The notes under the pieces: generated by a model
Told to the model about the DNA's origin: nothing
The model's input: the letters and a program-made list of their open reading frames with translations, nothing else
Databases searched by the model: none
Assembly: GCA_030160035.1 (NCBI GenBank)
Contig: BSNO01000004.1
Span: 434,001-498,000 of the forward strand
Length of the DNA: 64,000 bases
Origin: Rhizobium albus
GTDB taxonomy: Bacteria; Pseudomonadota; Alphaproteobacteria; Rhizobiales; Rhizobiaceae
Direction of reading: 5' to 3'
Program-made: the position numbers and the translations under genes
Part shown: one piece after another, positions 24,166-33,497 of the stretch
Position numbering within the stretch: the first letter of the stretch is position 1
How the letters are laid out: each line of letters begins with the position of its first letter

Positions 24166-25998
24166 CTACTGATCACTCATCTTCAAGGCAGCGATGAAGG
24201 CTTCCTGAGGAATGTCGACCTTGCCGAACTGGCGCATGCGCTTCTTGCCCTCTTTCTGCTTGTCGAGGAGCTTGCGCTTGCGGCTGGCGTCGCCGCCGTA
24301 GCACTTGGCCGTCACGTCCTTGCGCAGTGCCGAGATCGTCTCACGGGCAATCACCGAGCCACCGATTGCAGCCTGGATCGGGATCTTGAACATGTGCTTG
24401 GGGATCAGATCCTTGAGCTTCTCGCACATTTCCCGGCCGCGGCGTTCGGCGGCCGAGCGGTGCACCATCATCGACAGCGCGTCGACAGGCTCCGAGTTTA
24501 CGAGGATCTGCATCTTCACGAGGTTACCCTCGCGATATTCGGTGATCTGGTAGTCGAAGGAGGCGTAGCCCTTCGACAGCGACTTCAACCGGTCGTAGAA
24601 ATCGAAGACGACCTCGTTCAGCGGCAGGTCGTAGATGACCATGGCGCGATTGCCGACATAGGACAGGTCGACCTGGATGCCGCGGCGATCCTGGCAAAGC
24701 TTGAGCACCGAGCCGAGATAGTCGTCCGGCGTCAGGATGGTCGCGCGGATCCAGGGCTCGTGGATCTCGCGGATCTTGACCACATCGGGCATGTCGGCGG
24801 GATTGTGCAGTTCGCGCTCGGTGCCGTCTGTCATCGACAGCTTGTAGACCACGGACGGTGCCGTTGCGATCAGGTCGAGATCGAATTCGCGCTCGAGGCG
24901 TTCCTGCACGATCTCGAGATGCAGCAGGCCAAGGAAGCCGCAGCGGAAACCGAAGCCAAGTGCGGCGGAGCTTTCCATCTCGAACGAAAACGACGCATCG
25001 TTGAGGCGAAGCTTGCCCATGGCTGCGCGCAGATCTTCGAAGTCGGCGGCGTCGACCGGGAACAGGCCGCAGAAGACCACCGGCTGCGCAGGCTTGAAGC
25101 CCGGCAGCATTGTGGACGTCGGGCGCTTGTCCTCGGTGATCGTATCACCGACACGCGTGTCGGCCACTTCCTTGATCGAGCCGGTGATGAAGCCGATCTC
25201 GCCGGGGCCGAGTTCCTCGACCGTCACCATCTTCGGCGTGATCACGCCAACGCGCTCGACCGTGTATTTGGCGTCGGTGCCCATCATGCGGATGATCTGG
25301 CCCTTCTTCAGGTGCCCGTCGAGCACCCGCACGAGGACGATGACGCCGAGATAGCTGTCGTACCAGCTGTCGACGAGAAGCGCCTTCAGCGGATCGTTGC
25401 GGTCGCCACCCTTCGGCGGCGGCAGGCGCTTGACGATCGCTTCCAGCACGTTTTCGACGCCGAGACCCGTCTTGGCGGAAATTTCGACCGCGTCCGCCGT
25501 ATCCAGGCCGATCACTTCCTCGATCTGCGCCTTGATGCGCTCCGGCTCGGCGGCCGGCAGGTCGATCTTGTTGAGGACGGTGACGATCTCGTGGTCGTTG
25601 TCGAGCGCCTGGTAGACGTTGGCGAGCGTCTGCGCTTCCACGCCCTGGCTGGCATCGACGACCAGAAGCGAGCCTTCGCACGCCGAGAGCGACCGCGAGA
25701 CCTCATAGGCGAAGTCGACGTGGCCGGGCGTGTCGATGAGATTGAGAACATAATGCTCGCCGTCCTTGGCGTCATATTCGAGCCGGACGGTGTTCGCCTT
25801 GATCGTGATGCCGCGCTCGCGCTCGATATCCATCGCGTCGAGGATCTGGTCCTTCATTTCGCGCATTTCGAGCGAGCCGGTCATCTGGATGAGACGGTCG
25901 GCGAGCGTCGACTTTCCATGGTCGATATGGGCGACGATGGAGAAGTTGCGGATATGGGAAAGCGGCGTTTCGTTCACGGATCTGGTCATGGCGCGCAT
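24166..25998 (-). CDS. lepA: Elongation factor 4 (LepA), ribosome back-translocation GTPase
   Basis: This 610-aa translational GTPase has the G1 motif [11 protein letters not shown]2 region [11 protein letters not shown]3 DTPGHVDF and G4 NKIDLP, followed by the EF-G-like domains and the LepA-specific C-terminus ([33 protein letters not shown]). It binds stalled ribosomes under ionic or temperature stress. ATG codons at 25998 and 25989 are both possible; neither has a clear Shine-Dalgarno, and the second matches the usual rhizobial N-terminus better. Confidence 0.97.
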   Translation of the reverse strand: MRAMTRSVNETPLSHIRNFSIVAHIDHGKSTLADRLIQMTGSLEMREMKDQILDAMDIERERGITIKANTVRLEYDAKDGEHYVLNLIDTPGHVDFAYEVSRSLSACEGSLLVVDASQGVEAQTLANVYQALDNDHEIVTVLNKIDLPAAEPERIKAQIEEVIGLDTADAVEISAKTGLGVENVLEAIVKRLPPPKGGDRNDPLKALLVDSWYDSYLGVIVLVRVLDGHLKKGQIIRMMGTDAKYTVERVGVITPKMVTVEELGPGEIGFITGSIKEVADTRVGDTITEDKRPTSTMLPGFKPAQPVVFCGLFPVDAADFEDLRAAMGKLRLNDASFSFEMESSAALGFGFRCGFLGLLHLEIVQERLEREFDLDLIATAPSVVYKLSMTDGTERELHNPADMPDVVKIREIHEPWIRATILTPDDYLGSVLKLCQDRRGIQVDLSYVGNRAMVIYDLPLNEVVFDFYDRLKSLSKGYASFDYQITEYREGNLVKMQILVNSEPVDALSMMVHRSAAERRGREMCEKLKDLIPKHMFKIPIQAAIGGSVIARETISALRKDVTAKCYGGDASRKRKLLDKQKEGKKRMRQFGKVDIPQEAFIAALKMSDQ

Positions 25999-26061
25999 AT
26001 AGCGCGGGAAAGGTCCGATTGAAACGGGATTCTCGCGGCTGGTAGCGGCTTGTCGAGGGCG

Positions 26062-26886
26062 TCAGTTCGTCGCGCTGGCGTCCTTGTCGGCCAGATCGGC
26101 CCAGGCATTCTGCTGAGCGAGAATGTTGCGCAGATAAGCGACGTTCGCGGCAGCCTGGGCCGGTTCCAATTCACCGGCAGCGATCTGTTCCGCTTCGCCG
26201 AAGCGGCCCTGAAGACCAACGACGAGCGCGAGGTTCTGGCGCACGCGGCTGTCGGCTTCCGGCTGGGCAACAGCCGTCTTGAGGTAGGTTTCGGCCGCCG
26301 GCAGATCGCCCTTCAGCAGGTAGGACATGCCGAGATTCGAAAGGACCGATGGTTCGTTCGGCTGGATGTCGAGCGCCTTTCGATAAAGCGCGCGCGCTTC
26401 CTGCGGCCGATCGAGCTGGTCGAGGATCGCGCCTTCTGCCGAAAGGAGCTTCCAGTCGGGCCGGTCGGGCGTCTGTGCACGACGGATCGTATCCAGCGCC
26501 GGCTGCAATTCGCCGGCTGCAGCCTGAGCCTTGCCGAAGGCGGCAAGCACTTCGTTGTCGGAAGGATGCGAGATGGCCACCTGCTGCATGACCGCCAGCG
26601 CCTGATCGGATCGCCCGTTCATGTTGAGGATGCTGGCATAGCTCATGCCGATCGACTTGTCCTGCGGGTTCCGCTCGTAGGCGGTACCGACGCGCCGGGT
26701 CGCAGCGTCGATCTCGACGGTGTTCATCGCAGCGACGGGCTTGCGCGAATCGCCGCCGGGAATGGAGCCTGTCGACATCTGGTCGCGGGCCGACGCGCAT
26801 GCGGAAAGGGCGATGCCCAGCGCCAGAATGGCGCCAATTCGCGCGGTTCGGGAAACGGAAATGGCTCGTGTCGTCGCGTTTTTCAT
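26062..26886 (-). CDS. TadD-like TPR lipoprotein
   Basis: This 274-aa protein begins with a lipoprotein signal peptide (hydrophobic GAILALGIALSAC, lipobox LSAC) and has at least four TPR helical repeats from about residue 65, including QALAVMQQVAISHPSDNEVL and the block QPNEPSVLSNLGMSYLLKGD. The layout matches the Flp pilus pilotin-like protein TadD, but no other tad genes are present, so it may be a stand-alone outer-membrane TPR lipoprotein. It is divergent from the aminopeptidase gene. Confidence 0.82.
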   Translation of the reverse strand: MKNATTRAISVSRTARIGAILALGIALSACASARDQMSTGSIPGGDSRKPVAAMNTVEIDAATRRVGTAYERNPQDKSIGMSYASILNMNGRSDQALAVMQQVAISHPSDNEVLAAFGKAQAAAGELQPALDTIRRAQTPDRPDWKLLSAEGAILDQLDRPQEARALYRKALDIQPNEPSVLSNLGMSYLLKGDLPAAETYLKTAVAQPEADSRVRQNLALVVGLQGRFGEAEQIAAGELEPAQAAANVAYLRNILAQQNAWADLADKDASATN

Positions 26887-27053
26887 GGTCGTTCGCCCAT
26901 CGTCAAAATGGCGGAGCGCTTGACATTCGAGGGGGTCGATTTGCAGCGCTGCTCGACTGAAAGAGATAATCTGTTAACCCTAACCGTTCCTTAACGCCGA
27001 TTCCCTCCAGGCCGCCCTTGCGCGCTTGGCGGCATTCCACACGAGGCTCAGAC

Positions 27054-28436
27054 GTGACGTTTCCCTTCGACCGCAAGCCCGTTTTCTCCGCACCTGCAGA
27101 GAACGCGTTGCCCGTTTGGCCTTTGGCCAAAGGCGCAGACGCTTCCCATGTGCCCCAGCATGCGAGCGACTGGGCAGACCGGGTGGGCTTCAAGGCGGAT
27201 GCCGGAACACTGTTGCCTGTGCCGGGGCCGGACGGCGCGTTATCGGGCATCCTCGTCGGCATGGGTGCCAAGCCGCTGCCACTCGCAGCCGGCAAGATTG
27301 CCCGTTTGCTGCCGAAGGGCAATTGGCGCTACGCTGGCCCCGCAGATGGGGCCGAGGATTTCGCGCTCGGCTATGGGCTGGGATCCTACCGCTTCGACCG
27401 ATACCGCACGAATGGCAACGGAACCGACCAGCCTTCGATGGCGCTTCCAGAGACAGTCGACGGCGCGCGCATCGAGCGCCTGATCGCCGGCTCGTTTCTC
27501 GCGCGCGATCTGATCAACACGCCGACCAACGACATGGGCCCGCAGCAGCTTGAAGATGCTTTTCGTGCCCTTGGCGAGCGGTTCGGTGCTGCGATCACGG
27601 TCATCAAGGGCGACGCGCTTCTGGAGCAGAATTTCCCGATGATCCACGCGGTGGGTCGGGCAAGCGTGGATGCGCCGCGGCTTCTTGAGCTGCGCCACGG
27701 CCGCGAGGGCGCACCCAAGGTGACCCTGGTCGGCAAGGGTGTCTGTTTCGACACCGGCGGGCTCGATATCAAGCCGGCTTCCGGAATGCTCTTGATGAAG
27801 AAGGACATGGGCGGCGCGGCCAATGTCATGGGCCTTGCCTTCATGCTGATGCATGCGGGCCTCGACATCGATCTGACGGTGCTCGTGCCAGCGGTGGAGA
27901 ATGCCATTGCCGGTAACGCCTTCCGCCCTGGCGACATCCTGACGAGCCGCAAGGGACTGACGGTGGAGATCGGCAACACAGATGCGGAAGGCCGCCTCGT
28001 GCTCGCCGACGCGCTGGCGCTCGCCTCCGAACGCGAGCCGGAGCTTCTGATCGACCTGGCGACGCTGACGGGCGCTGCCCGCGTCGCGCTCGGACCCGAC
28101 CTGCCACCCTATTACACCGATGACGAAACCCTCGCTGCCGAGATCGACGCGGCGCAGCGCGCGGTGGCCGACCCATTGTGGCGCCTGCCGCTGCACATGG
28201 GATATGATGGCGATCTCGCGAGCAAGGTCGCCGACCTCAACAATGCGCCGTCCGGCGGCTTTGCCGGTTCGATCACCGCGGCGCTCTTCCTCAAGCGCTT
28301 TGTCGCGGGGCCAGGCTCCTGGGTCCATTTCGACATTTATGGCTGGAATCCCAAGGATCGGCCGCAGTCGCCCATGGGCGGCGAAGCGCAGGCGATCCGC
28401 GCGCTGTATCATATCATCGAAAAACGCTATGGCTGA
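27054..28436 (+). CDS. Leucyl aminopeptidase family protein (M17)
   Basis: This 460-aa metallopeptidase carries the M17 signature NTDAEGRLVLADAL and the preceding metal-site block GKGVCFDTGGLDIKPASGM with KKDMGGAA. It removes N-terminal residues from peptides in the cytoplasm, with two divalent metals per subunit in a hexamer. The N-terminal domain is shorter than in E. coli PepA. The start is GTG with a GAGG ribosome binding site; an in-frame TTG twelve codons upstream is less likely. It heads an operon with a MarR gene and an NlpC/P60 gene. Confidence 0.93.
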   Translation: MTFPFDRKPVFSAPAENALPVWPLAKGADASHVPQHASDWADRVGFKADAGTLLPVPGPDGALSGILVGMGAKPLPLAAGKIARLLPKGNWRYAGPADGAEDFALGYGLGSYRFDRYRTNGNGTDQPSMALPETVDGARIERLIAGSFLARDLINTPTNDMGPQQLEDAFRALGERFGAAITVIKGDALLEQNFPMIHAVGRASVDAPRLLELRHGREGAPKVTLVGKGVCFDTGGLDIKPASGMLLMKKDMGGAANVMGLAFMLMHAGLDIDLTVLVPAVENAIAGNAFRPGDILTSRKGLTVEIGNTDAEGRLVLADALALASEREPELLIDLATLTGAARVALGPDLPPYYTDDETLAAEIDAAQRAVADPLWRLPLHMGYDGDLASKVADLNNAPSGGFAGSITAALFLKRFVAGPGSWVHFDIYGWNPKDRPQSPMGGEAQAIRALYHIIEKRYG

Positions 28437-28522
28437 CGGGTTGCTTGCGGGGTCGCCAGGGCACTGAGAACGGGATTGGCAGCGAGCCGGCTCGCTGGCG
28501 TGACAAAGGGGCGAGGTGGACG

Positions 28523-28870
28523 ATGCTGCAATTGCGGGCTTCGGAAGCGCTCGGGCTCTGGCATCGCGTCAGCGTCGATCTGGTACGCGAGGCGGGTCCG
28601 GACCTGACGCTGCGACAGCTTGCGATTCTTAGCCAGATCTACCTCGTCGCGCCGCCGCATACGGTGCGCGGACTGGCAGCAACGCTGAATGTGACGAAGC
28701 CGGTGATCACCCGTGCGCTCGATCGCATGGGGCAGATGGGTCTGGTCGACCGCGTCCGCGACGACGACGACAAGCGCAACGTGATCATCAAGCGCACCGT
28801 GAAGGGCGCGCTGTATCTGGAGCGCCTGGGCGACCTGATCGTCGCATCCGGGCGCGAGTTGGAAGGGTGA
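28523..28870 (+). CDS. MarR-family transcriptional regulator
   Basis: This 115-aa winged helix protein has TLRQLAILSQIYL, then the recognition helix in TVRGLAATLNVTKPVITRALDRM and the basic wing RDDDDKRNVIIKRT. Length is at the short end of the family. The ATG has GAGGTGG seven bases upstream; the frame is open further 5' but that part is unlike the family. It sits between the aminopeptidase and the NlpC/P60 gene and may regulate them. Confidence 0.85.
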   Translation: MLQLRASEALGLWHRVSVDLVREAGPDLTLRQLAILSQIYLVAPPHTVRGLAATLNVTKPVITRALDRMGQMGLVDRVRDDDDKRNVIIKRTVKGALYLERLGDLIVASGRELEG

Positions 28871-28879
28871 GACGACGCC

Positions 28880-29728
28880 ATGCTTGATCGAAGGCTGAAC
28901 GCCTATCGTGCCGACCTGGCCGAAGAGCGGCTGAAAGGCTTGGTCGAGGCTGAAACCTTTACGAAAGGCACCGCCGGGCGCGTTTCGGTGCCGCTCGCCG
29001 ATCTCAGGCCGCATCCCGACGGCAACGTCGGGATCGACAGCCAGTTGCTCCTGGGAGAGCGGGTGCAAATCTTCGACCGCGCGAACGGCTTCGCGTGGGT
29101 GCGCGCTGAGCTCGATGGCTATGTGGGCTACATTTCGGAAGGCGCTATCAAGGAAAGCAGTGATGAAGCGCCGACCCATTGGGTGACGGCGCTGCGCACC
29201 TATCGATACGCTGAACCGGACATGAAGCGACCGATCGTCGACCAGCTTTCGATCGGAAGCCGGCTAAGGGTTGCCGGTGAAGCCGAGGTGCGCGGCACGC
29301 AGTATGCGCTGACGGACGACGGCCATGCCGTGATCGCCGCGCATCTGGCGCCGATCGACACTGCGTCGTCAGACCATGTGGCCTGGGCCGCACGCTTCCT
29401 AGAAACGCCCTATCTCTGGGGTGGACGCTCCGGTTTCGGCATCGACTGTTCCGGCCTGGTGCAGATGGCGCTCATGATGGCAGGCCAGGCTGCGCCGAGG
29501 GACAGCGACATGCAGGCAAACGATCTCGGTAGCGAGATCGGTTTCGACGAGCGTCGACACGGCGACCTTGTCTTCTGGAAAGGCCATGTCGCGATCCTTG
29601 AGGACGCCGAGACGGTGATACACGCCAATGGGCACACGATGACCGTTGCCCGCGAGACGCTGGCGGATGCGATCACGCGGATCGGTCCTGTCTACGGCCG
29701 GCCGACGAAGCTGCGGCGTGTGCGCTGA
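28880..29728 (+). CDS. NlpC/P60-family cell-wall peptidase with SH3 domain(s)
   Basis: This 282-aa protein has one or two N-terminal bacterial SH3-like domains (residues about 30-150) and a C-terminal NlpC/P60 domain with its triad: Cys in GIDCSGLVQMAL, His in FWKGHVAIL and a third polar residue at HANGH. Such enzymes cut gamma-D-glutamyl-diaminopimelate bonds in peptidoglycan peptides. No signal peptide is seen, so it probably acts on cytoplasmic muropeptides, consistent with the aminopeptidase in the same operon. It starts ten bases after the MarR stop. Confidence 0.9.
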   Translation: MLDRRLNAYRADLAEERLKGLVEAETFTKGTAGRVSVPLADLRPHPDGNVGIDSQLLLGERVQIFDRANGFAWVRAELDGYVGYISEGAIKESSDEAPTHWVTALRTYRYAEPDMKRPIVDQLSIGSRLRVAGEAEVRGTQYALTDDGHAVIAAHLAPIDTASSDHVAWAARFLETPYLWGGRSGFGIDCSGLVQMALMMAGQAAPRDSDMQANDLGSEIGFDERRHGDLVFWKGHVAILEDAETVIHANGHTMTVARETLADAITRIGPVYGRPTKLRRVR

Positions 29729-29740
29729 ACACAGCTGGCC

Positions 29741-30181
29741 CTACATCCTCTCGCTCGGCAGCGCACTGGCTTGTTTTACCCAGGCGCGGAACTGGGCTTC
29801 GTTCAGCGTGTCGTCTTCGTGGATGTCGAGATAGCGCACATTGGCCTGTTTGGACTTGCCGGGCGGCACGGGGTCGAGCGAGGCGCCGTGGAAGAATGCA
29901 ACTTTCACGTACTTTGCGAAGCAGTGGAAACTTAAAAACCACCCATCATCATCCGCGCCGTAAAAGGGCGAATTCCATTTGACTGCCTTGCGCACGTCCG
30001 GGACTGTTTCATTGATCAGCGCATCGAGGCGCCGACCGAGATCGCTCTTCCAGCCCGGCATCGCCACGATATAGGCCTGGACCGGGGCCTCACCATATCC
30101 CTTCGCGATCTGCGGATTGCCGCCTGAGAGAAGGCGGGGTTGATCGTCGGCTTTTGGCGGCTTTTGCGAGGTGTCTGCCAT
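29741..30181 (-). CDS. DUF1801 domain protein
   Basis: This 146-aa protein has the compact alpha-beta layout of the DUF1801 (YdhG-like) group. Visible hallmarks are VRKAVKWNSPFYG and a central WFLSFHCFAKYVKVAFFHGA stretch. The C-terminus (LNEAQFRAWVKQAS) forms the last helix. The function of the group is not settled; some relatives have been proposed as frataxin-like iron proteins. The start at 30181 is the first ATG after a non-protein-like leader. It is convergent with the NlpC/P60 gene. Confidence 0.85.
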   Translation of the reverse strand: MADTSQKPPKADDQPRLLSGGNPQIAKGYGEAPVQAYIVAMPGWKSDLGRRLDALINETVPDVRKAVKWNSPFYGADDDGWFLSFHCFAKYVKVAFFHGASLDPVPPGKSKQANVRYLDIHEDDTLNEAQFRAWVKQASALPSERM

Positions 30182-30236
30182 TGTCGCGCATCCAATCGAG
30201 GCCCTTGGCGGCAGCTTATCGTCCTCGTGCGGCGGA

Positions 30237-31208
30237 TCAATAGCCAGCGGTGCGGTCGACCAGGTCGGTGAGTGGTCCACCCGCATCGTGGCGGTTCATT
30301 TGCGCGACCATCGGCGGGATGATCTTCGCGGGAGACGAGGCAGCGGCGGCATGCGGTGTGATCGTGACGCGCGGATGATGCCAGAGCGGGCTTGAGGCAG
30401 GCAGCGGTTCGCTCTCGAAGACGTCGAGGCTTGCAGCGGCAAGTGCATCGCTCTCGAGCGCGGCCAGGATGTCGGCCTCGTTCTGCAATCCACCACGGCC
30501 GGCATTGATCAGGATCGGACCTGCAAAGTCCGGTCCGGCTTTCTTCATCTGCGCGAAAAGCGGCGCCGCGAGAATGCCGGCTGTCTCGGGCGTCAGCGGC
30601 AGCAGGCAGACGATCATGTCGGCGGAGCCGAGGAAGGCACCGAGTTGGTTTTCACCGGCAAACATGGTGATGCCTGAGGCCACGTCCTTTGGCCGGCGGG
30701 ACCAGCCCGTGACCCGAAAGCCCAGCGCCTGCAACTTGGTCGCCGCGTCGAGCCCGAGGTGTCCGAGGCCCATGATGCCAACGGTGACCTCGTCCGCAGA
30801 CTTTTGGGTGAGATCTTCACGCCAGACGCAACGCCGTTGCTGGTCGCGATAAGCCAAGCCCTTCCGGTGATGGTCGAGCACCTGCCAGACGACATATTCG
30901 CTCATGCGCAGCGTAAGATCGGGCGAGACGACCCTGACGATCGGCACGTCCGGCACATGCGGATCCTGGAAGAGATGATCGACGCCCGCGCCGATCGAAA
31001 AAATCGCCTTCAGGTTCGGCAGGTCCTTGAGGATCCCGTGCGGCTGCTTCCAGACGACCGCATAGTCGATGGTGGGGTCGGCCGCGTGATCGGGAGCCAG
31101 CACGATGTCGCGATCGGGTGCTTCATGGCGCAGCGTCTCGAGCCAGACATCCGGCGACCAGCCGGTGAGTGACAGGAGAATGCGACCCTTGCGTAACATG
31201 TCCATCAT
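30237..31208 (-). CDS. ghrA: Glyoxylate/hydroxypyruvate reductase A-like 2-hydroxyacid dehydrogenase
   Basis: This 323-aa protein has the Rossmann motif GIMGLGHLGLDAA and the catalytic trio of D-2-hydroxyacid dehydrogenases: Arg in NAGRGGLQNE, Glu in LDVFESEPLP and His in ITPHAAAAS. WSR after the beta-2 strand suggests NADP(H) use, as in GhrA. It reduces glyoxylate and hydroxypyruvate. The ATG overlaps the nudix stop by four bases, making it the last gene of the yej operon. Confidence 0.88.
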   Translation of the reverse strand: MMDMLRKGRILLSLTGWSPDVWLETLRHEAPDRDIVLAPDHAADPTIDYAVVWKQPHGILKDLPNLKAIFSIGAGVDHLFQDPHVPDVPIVRVVSPDLTLRMSEYVVWQVLDHHRKGLAYRDQQRRCVWREDLTQKSADEVTVGIMGLGHLGLDAATKLQALGFRVTGWSRRPKDVASGITMFAGENQLGAFLGSADMIVCLLPLTPETAGILAAPLFAQMKKAGPDFAGPILINAGRGGLQNEADILAALESDALAAASLDVFESEPLPASSPLWHHPRVTITPHAAAASSPAKIIPPMVAQMNRHDAGGPLTDLVDRTAGY

Positions 31209-31849
31209 GCGTCCCGAAGATCGACGAAGCGGGTGTGGTGGCGGTCAAACCAGTTGAGGGCGATGAGCGTGAAGCCGTTCGTGATGTGGCCGGCATCCGC
31301 AGCCGCGATGGCATCTTTGAGCGAGACGCGAAACGGGAAGATCGTCTCGCCCTCATCCGTGCCGGCCTGCGCATGAAGCGCTGTCGCATCGACCGGCGCG
31401 ACGAAGAGCGTGGCGTACTCGTCCGACATGCCCGGCGACGGCAGGAAGTCGGCCGCCCAGTGCAGCCTTTCAGCGACGAGCCCCGTTTCCTCCGTCAGTT
31501 CGCGCAGGGCGGCAGCCTCGATGTCTTCGCCGGCATCGACGGCGCCGGCGACGATCTCGATCATCATGCCGCGCCCGGTGCGCAGATGCGCCGCGAGCCG
31601 GAACTGCCGGAGCAGGATGATGTCGCCGCTGCGCTGATCATAGGGCAGCACGGCAGCGGTGCGATGGGTCACGAGAAGCTCGCGCGTCAGCACCGGTGCG
31701 CCGTCATCCGGCTCCACCGGACCGGCCGCCTCGTTGGCTTCCGCGAAGGTGACGAGATCATAGGTGCGAAAGCTGGAAAACACCGTCTCGCGCGCGTCGA
31801 TGCGGATGCGGCTTTCGCCGTCCTTGAGGTCGATCGCGGTGTCCGTCAC
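31205..31849 (-). CDS. NUDIX hydrolase, ADP-ribose pyrophosphatase type
   Basis: This 214-aa protein has the Nudix box GAVDAGEDIEAAALRELTEE followed by TGL, preceded by the beta-strand IEIVAG of the NudF/ADPRase group and followed by the SPGMSDEYATLFVA loop that in this group often carries the catalytic glutamate. It hydrolyses nucleoside diphosphate derivatives such as ADP-ribose. The start is GTG overlapping the yejF stop (GTGA), so it is coupled to the ABC operon. Confidence 0.88.
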   Translation of the reverse strand: MTDTAIDLKDGESRIRIDARETVFSSFRTYDLVTFAEANEAAGPVEPDDGAPVLTRELLVTHRTAAVLPYDQRSGDIILLRQFRLAAHLRTGRGMMIEIVAGAVDAGEDIEAAALRELTEETGLVAERLHWAADFLPSPGMSDEYATLFVAPVDATALHAQAGTDEGETIFPFRVSLKDAIAAADAGHITNGFTLIALNWFDRHHTRFVDLRDA

Positions 31850-33486
31850 TGGTTCACCGCTTCCCTGGCCACGGTCTCCATGCCGAAAGCTGCCGCCATC
31901 AACGCCTTGGTGTAGTCCGTCTGCGGGTTGTCGAAGATCTGGTCGGATGAGCCGCGTTCGACCACCCTGCCGTTGCGCATCACCATCACCTCGTTGGCGA
32001 GCGCACGCACGACCTTCAGATCGTGGCTGATGAAGAGATAGGCCAGATCGTGCTTCTTCTGCAGGTCGCGTAACAGATCGACCACCTGCGCCTGCACGCT
32101 CATGTCGAGCGCCGAGGTCGGCTCGTCCAGCATGACGAAACGCGGTTTCAGCACCATGGCGCGGGCGATCGCGATGCGCTGCCTCTGGCCACCGGAAAAT
32201 TCATGCGGATAGCGGAAGCGGGTTTCCGGGTTGAGGCCCACTTCCTGCAGCGCTTCGACGACTTTGGCGTCACGCTCGCTGGCGGACAGCTTGGGCTCAT
32301 GGATCGCAAGCCCCTCGGCCACGATTTCCGCCACGGACATGCGCGGAGACAGTGAGCCGTAGGGATCCTGGAACACCACCTGCATGCGGTTGCGCAGCGG
32401 CTTCATCTCGGCGAAGGAAAAGGCGTTGATGTCCTTGCCGACGAAGCCGATGCGTCCTTCCGACGCGATCAGGCGCGTCAACGCAAGGCCGAGCGTGGTC
32501 TTGCCGGACCCGGATTCGCCCACGACGCCGAGCGTCTGGCCGGCGCGCAGTTCCAGATCGATGCCATCGACCGCCTTCACATGGTCGACGGTCTTGCGCA
32601 GGAAGCCCTTCTTGATCGGGAACCAGACCTTCACGCCGGTGCCGGAAAGCACGACGGGGGCGTTTTCGTTCAAGGCCGGCGCGCGGCCCTTTGGCTCGGC
32701 CGCCAGCAGATGGCGCGTATAGTCGTGTTGCGGATTGGCAAAGATCTCCGCCGTCGGTCCCGTCTCGACGATCTTGCCCTTGGTCATGACGCAGACGCGA
32801 TCGGCGATCTTGCGCACGATGCCGAGATCGTGGGTGATGAACAGCATGGCCATGCCGTGCTTGTCCTTCAGCGACTTCAAAAGCTCCAGGATCTGTGCCT
32901 GAACTGTCACGTCCAGCGCAGTCGTTGGCTCGTCGGCAATCAGCAGCTTCGGCCGGTTGGCGAGCGCCATGGCGATCATGACGCGCTGGCGCTGGCCACC
33001 CGACAGCTGATGCGGAAACGCTTCAAGCCGCTTCTCCGGCTCTCGGATACCGACCTGATGCATGAGATCGATGACCTGCGGGCGCGCCTCACTTTCGCGG
33101 ATGCCCTGATGCAGCATCAGGATTTCGGCAATCTGCTTTTCGATGGAATGGAGCGGGTTGAGCGACGTCATCGGCTCCTGAAAGATCATCGTGATGTCGT
33201 TGCCGCGCACGCGCCGCAGCGCTTTCACGTCGGCCGACAGCAGGTCCTGCCCATCGAACAGGATCCGGCCGGATGGATGGCTCGCGGCCGGATAGGGCAG
33301 AAGTTTGAGAACCGAAAGAGCGGAGACCGACTTGCCCGATCCGGACTCCCCGACAAGCGCCACCGTTTCCCCGGCATGGATGTCGAACGACACGCGATCG
33401 ACCGCCGGAACGGTGATGCCCTCCTGGTGGAAAGCGACGGAGAGGTCTTGGACGGAAAGGAGAGGCGTATCTGGCACGTTGGTCAA
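31846..33486 (-). CDS. yejF: Oligopeptide/microcin-C-type ABC transporter ATP-binding protein (fused double ATPase)
   Basis: This 546-aa protein contains two ABC ATPase domains in tandem. Each has Walker A ([17 protein letters not shown]), signature LSGGQRQR or FSGGQRQR and Walker B with its glutamate ([18 protein letters not shown]). The fusion is the YejF layout. It powers import through YejB and YejE. I chose the TTG at 33486, which has AGGGG seven bases upstream; a GTG three codons later is possible. An open frame continues far upstream but overlaps yejE and is not translated. Confidence 0.94.
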   Translation of the reverse strand: MTNVPDTPLLSVQDLSVAFHQEGITVPAVDRVSFDIHAGETVALVGESGSGKSVSALSVLKLLPYPAASHPSGRILFDGQDLLSADVKALRRVRGNDITMIFQEPMTSLNPLHSIEKQIAEILMLHQGIRESEARPQVIDLMHQVGIREPEKRLEAFPHQLSGGQRQRVMIAMALANRPKLLIADEPTTALDVTVQAQILELLKSLKDKHGMAMLFITHDLGIVRKIADRVCVMTKGKIVETGPTAEIFANPQHDYTRHLLAAEPKGRAPALNENAPVVLSGTGVKVWFPIKKGFLRKTVDHVKAVDGIDLELRAGQTLGVVGESGSGKTTLGLALTRLIASEGRIGFVGKDINAFSFAEMKPLRNRMQVVFQDPYGSLSPRMSVAEIVAEGLAIHEPKLSASERDAKVVEALQEVGLNPETRFRYPHEFSGGQRQRIAIARAMVLKPRFVMLDEPTSALDMSVQAQVVDLLRDLQKKHDLAYLFISHDLKVVRALANEVMVMRNGRVVERGSSDQIFDNPQTDYTKALMAAAFGMETVAREAVNQ

Positions 33487-33497
33487 TGCGGTTCCCC

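Noticed and set aside
24088-26022. A 644-codon open frame opposite lepA
   Set aside because: LepA on the other strand is unmistakable; the antisense product is a D/H/R/V-rich shadow without motifs.
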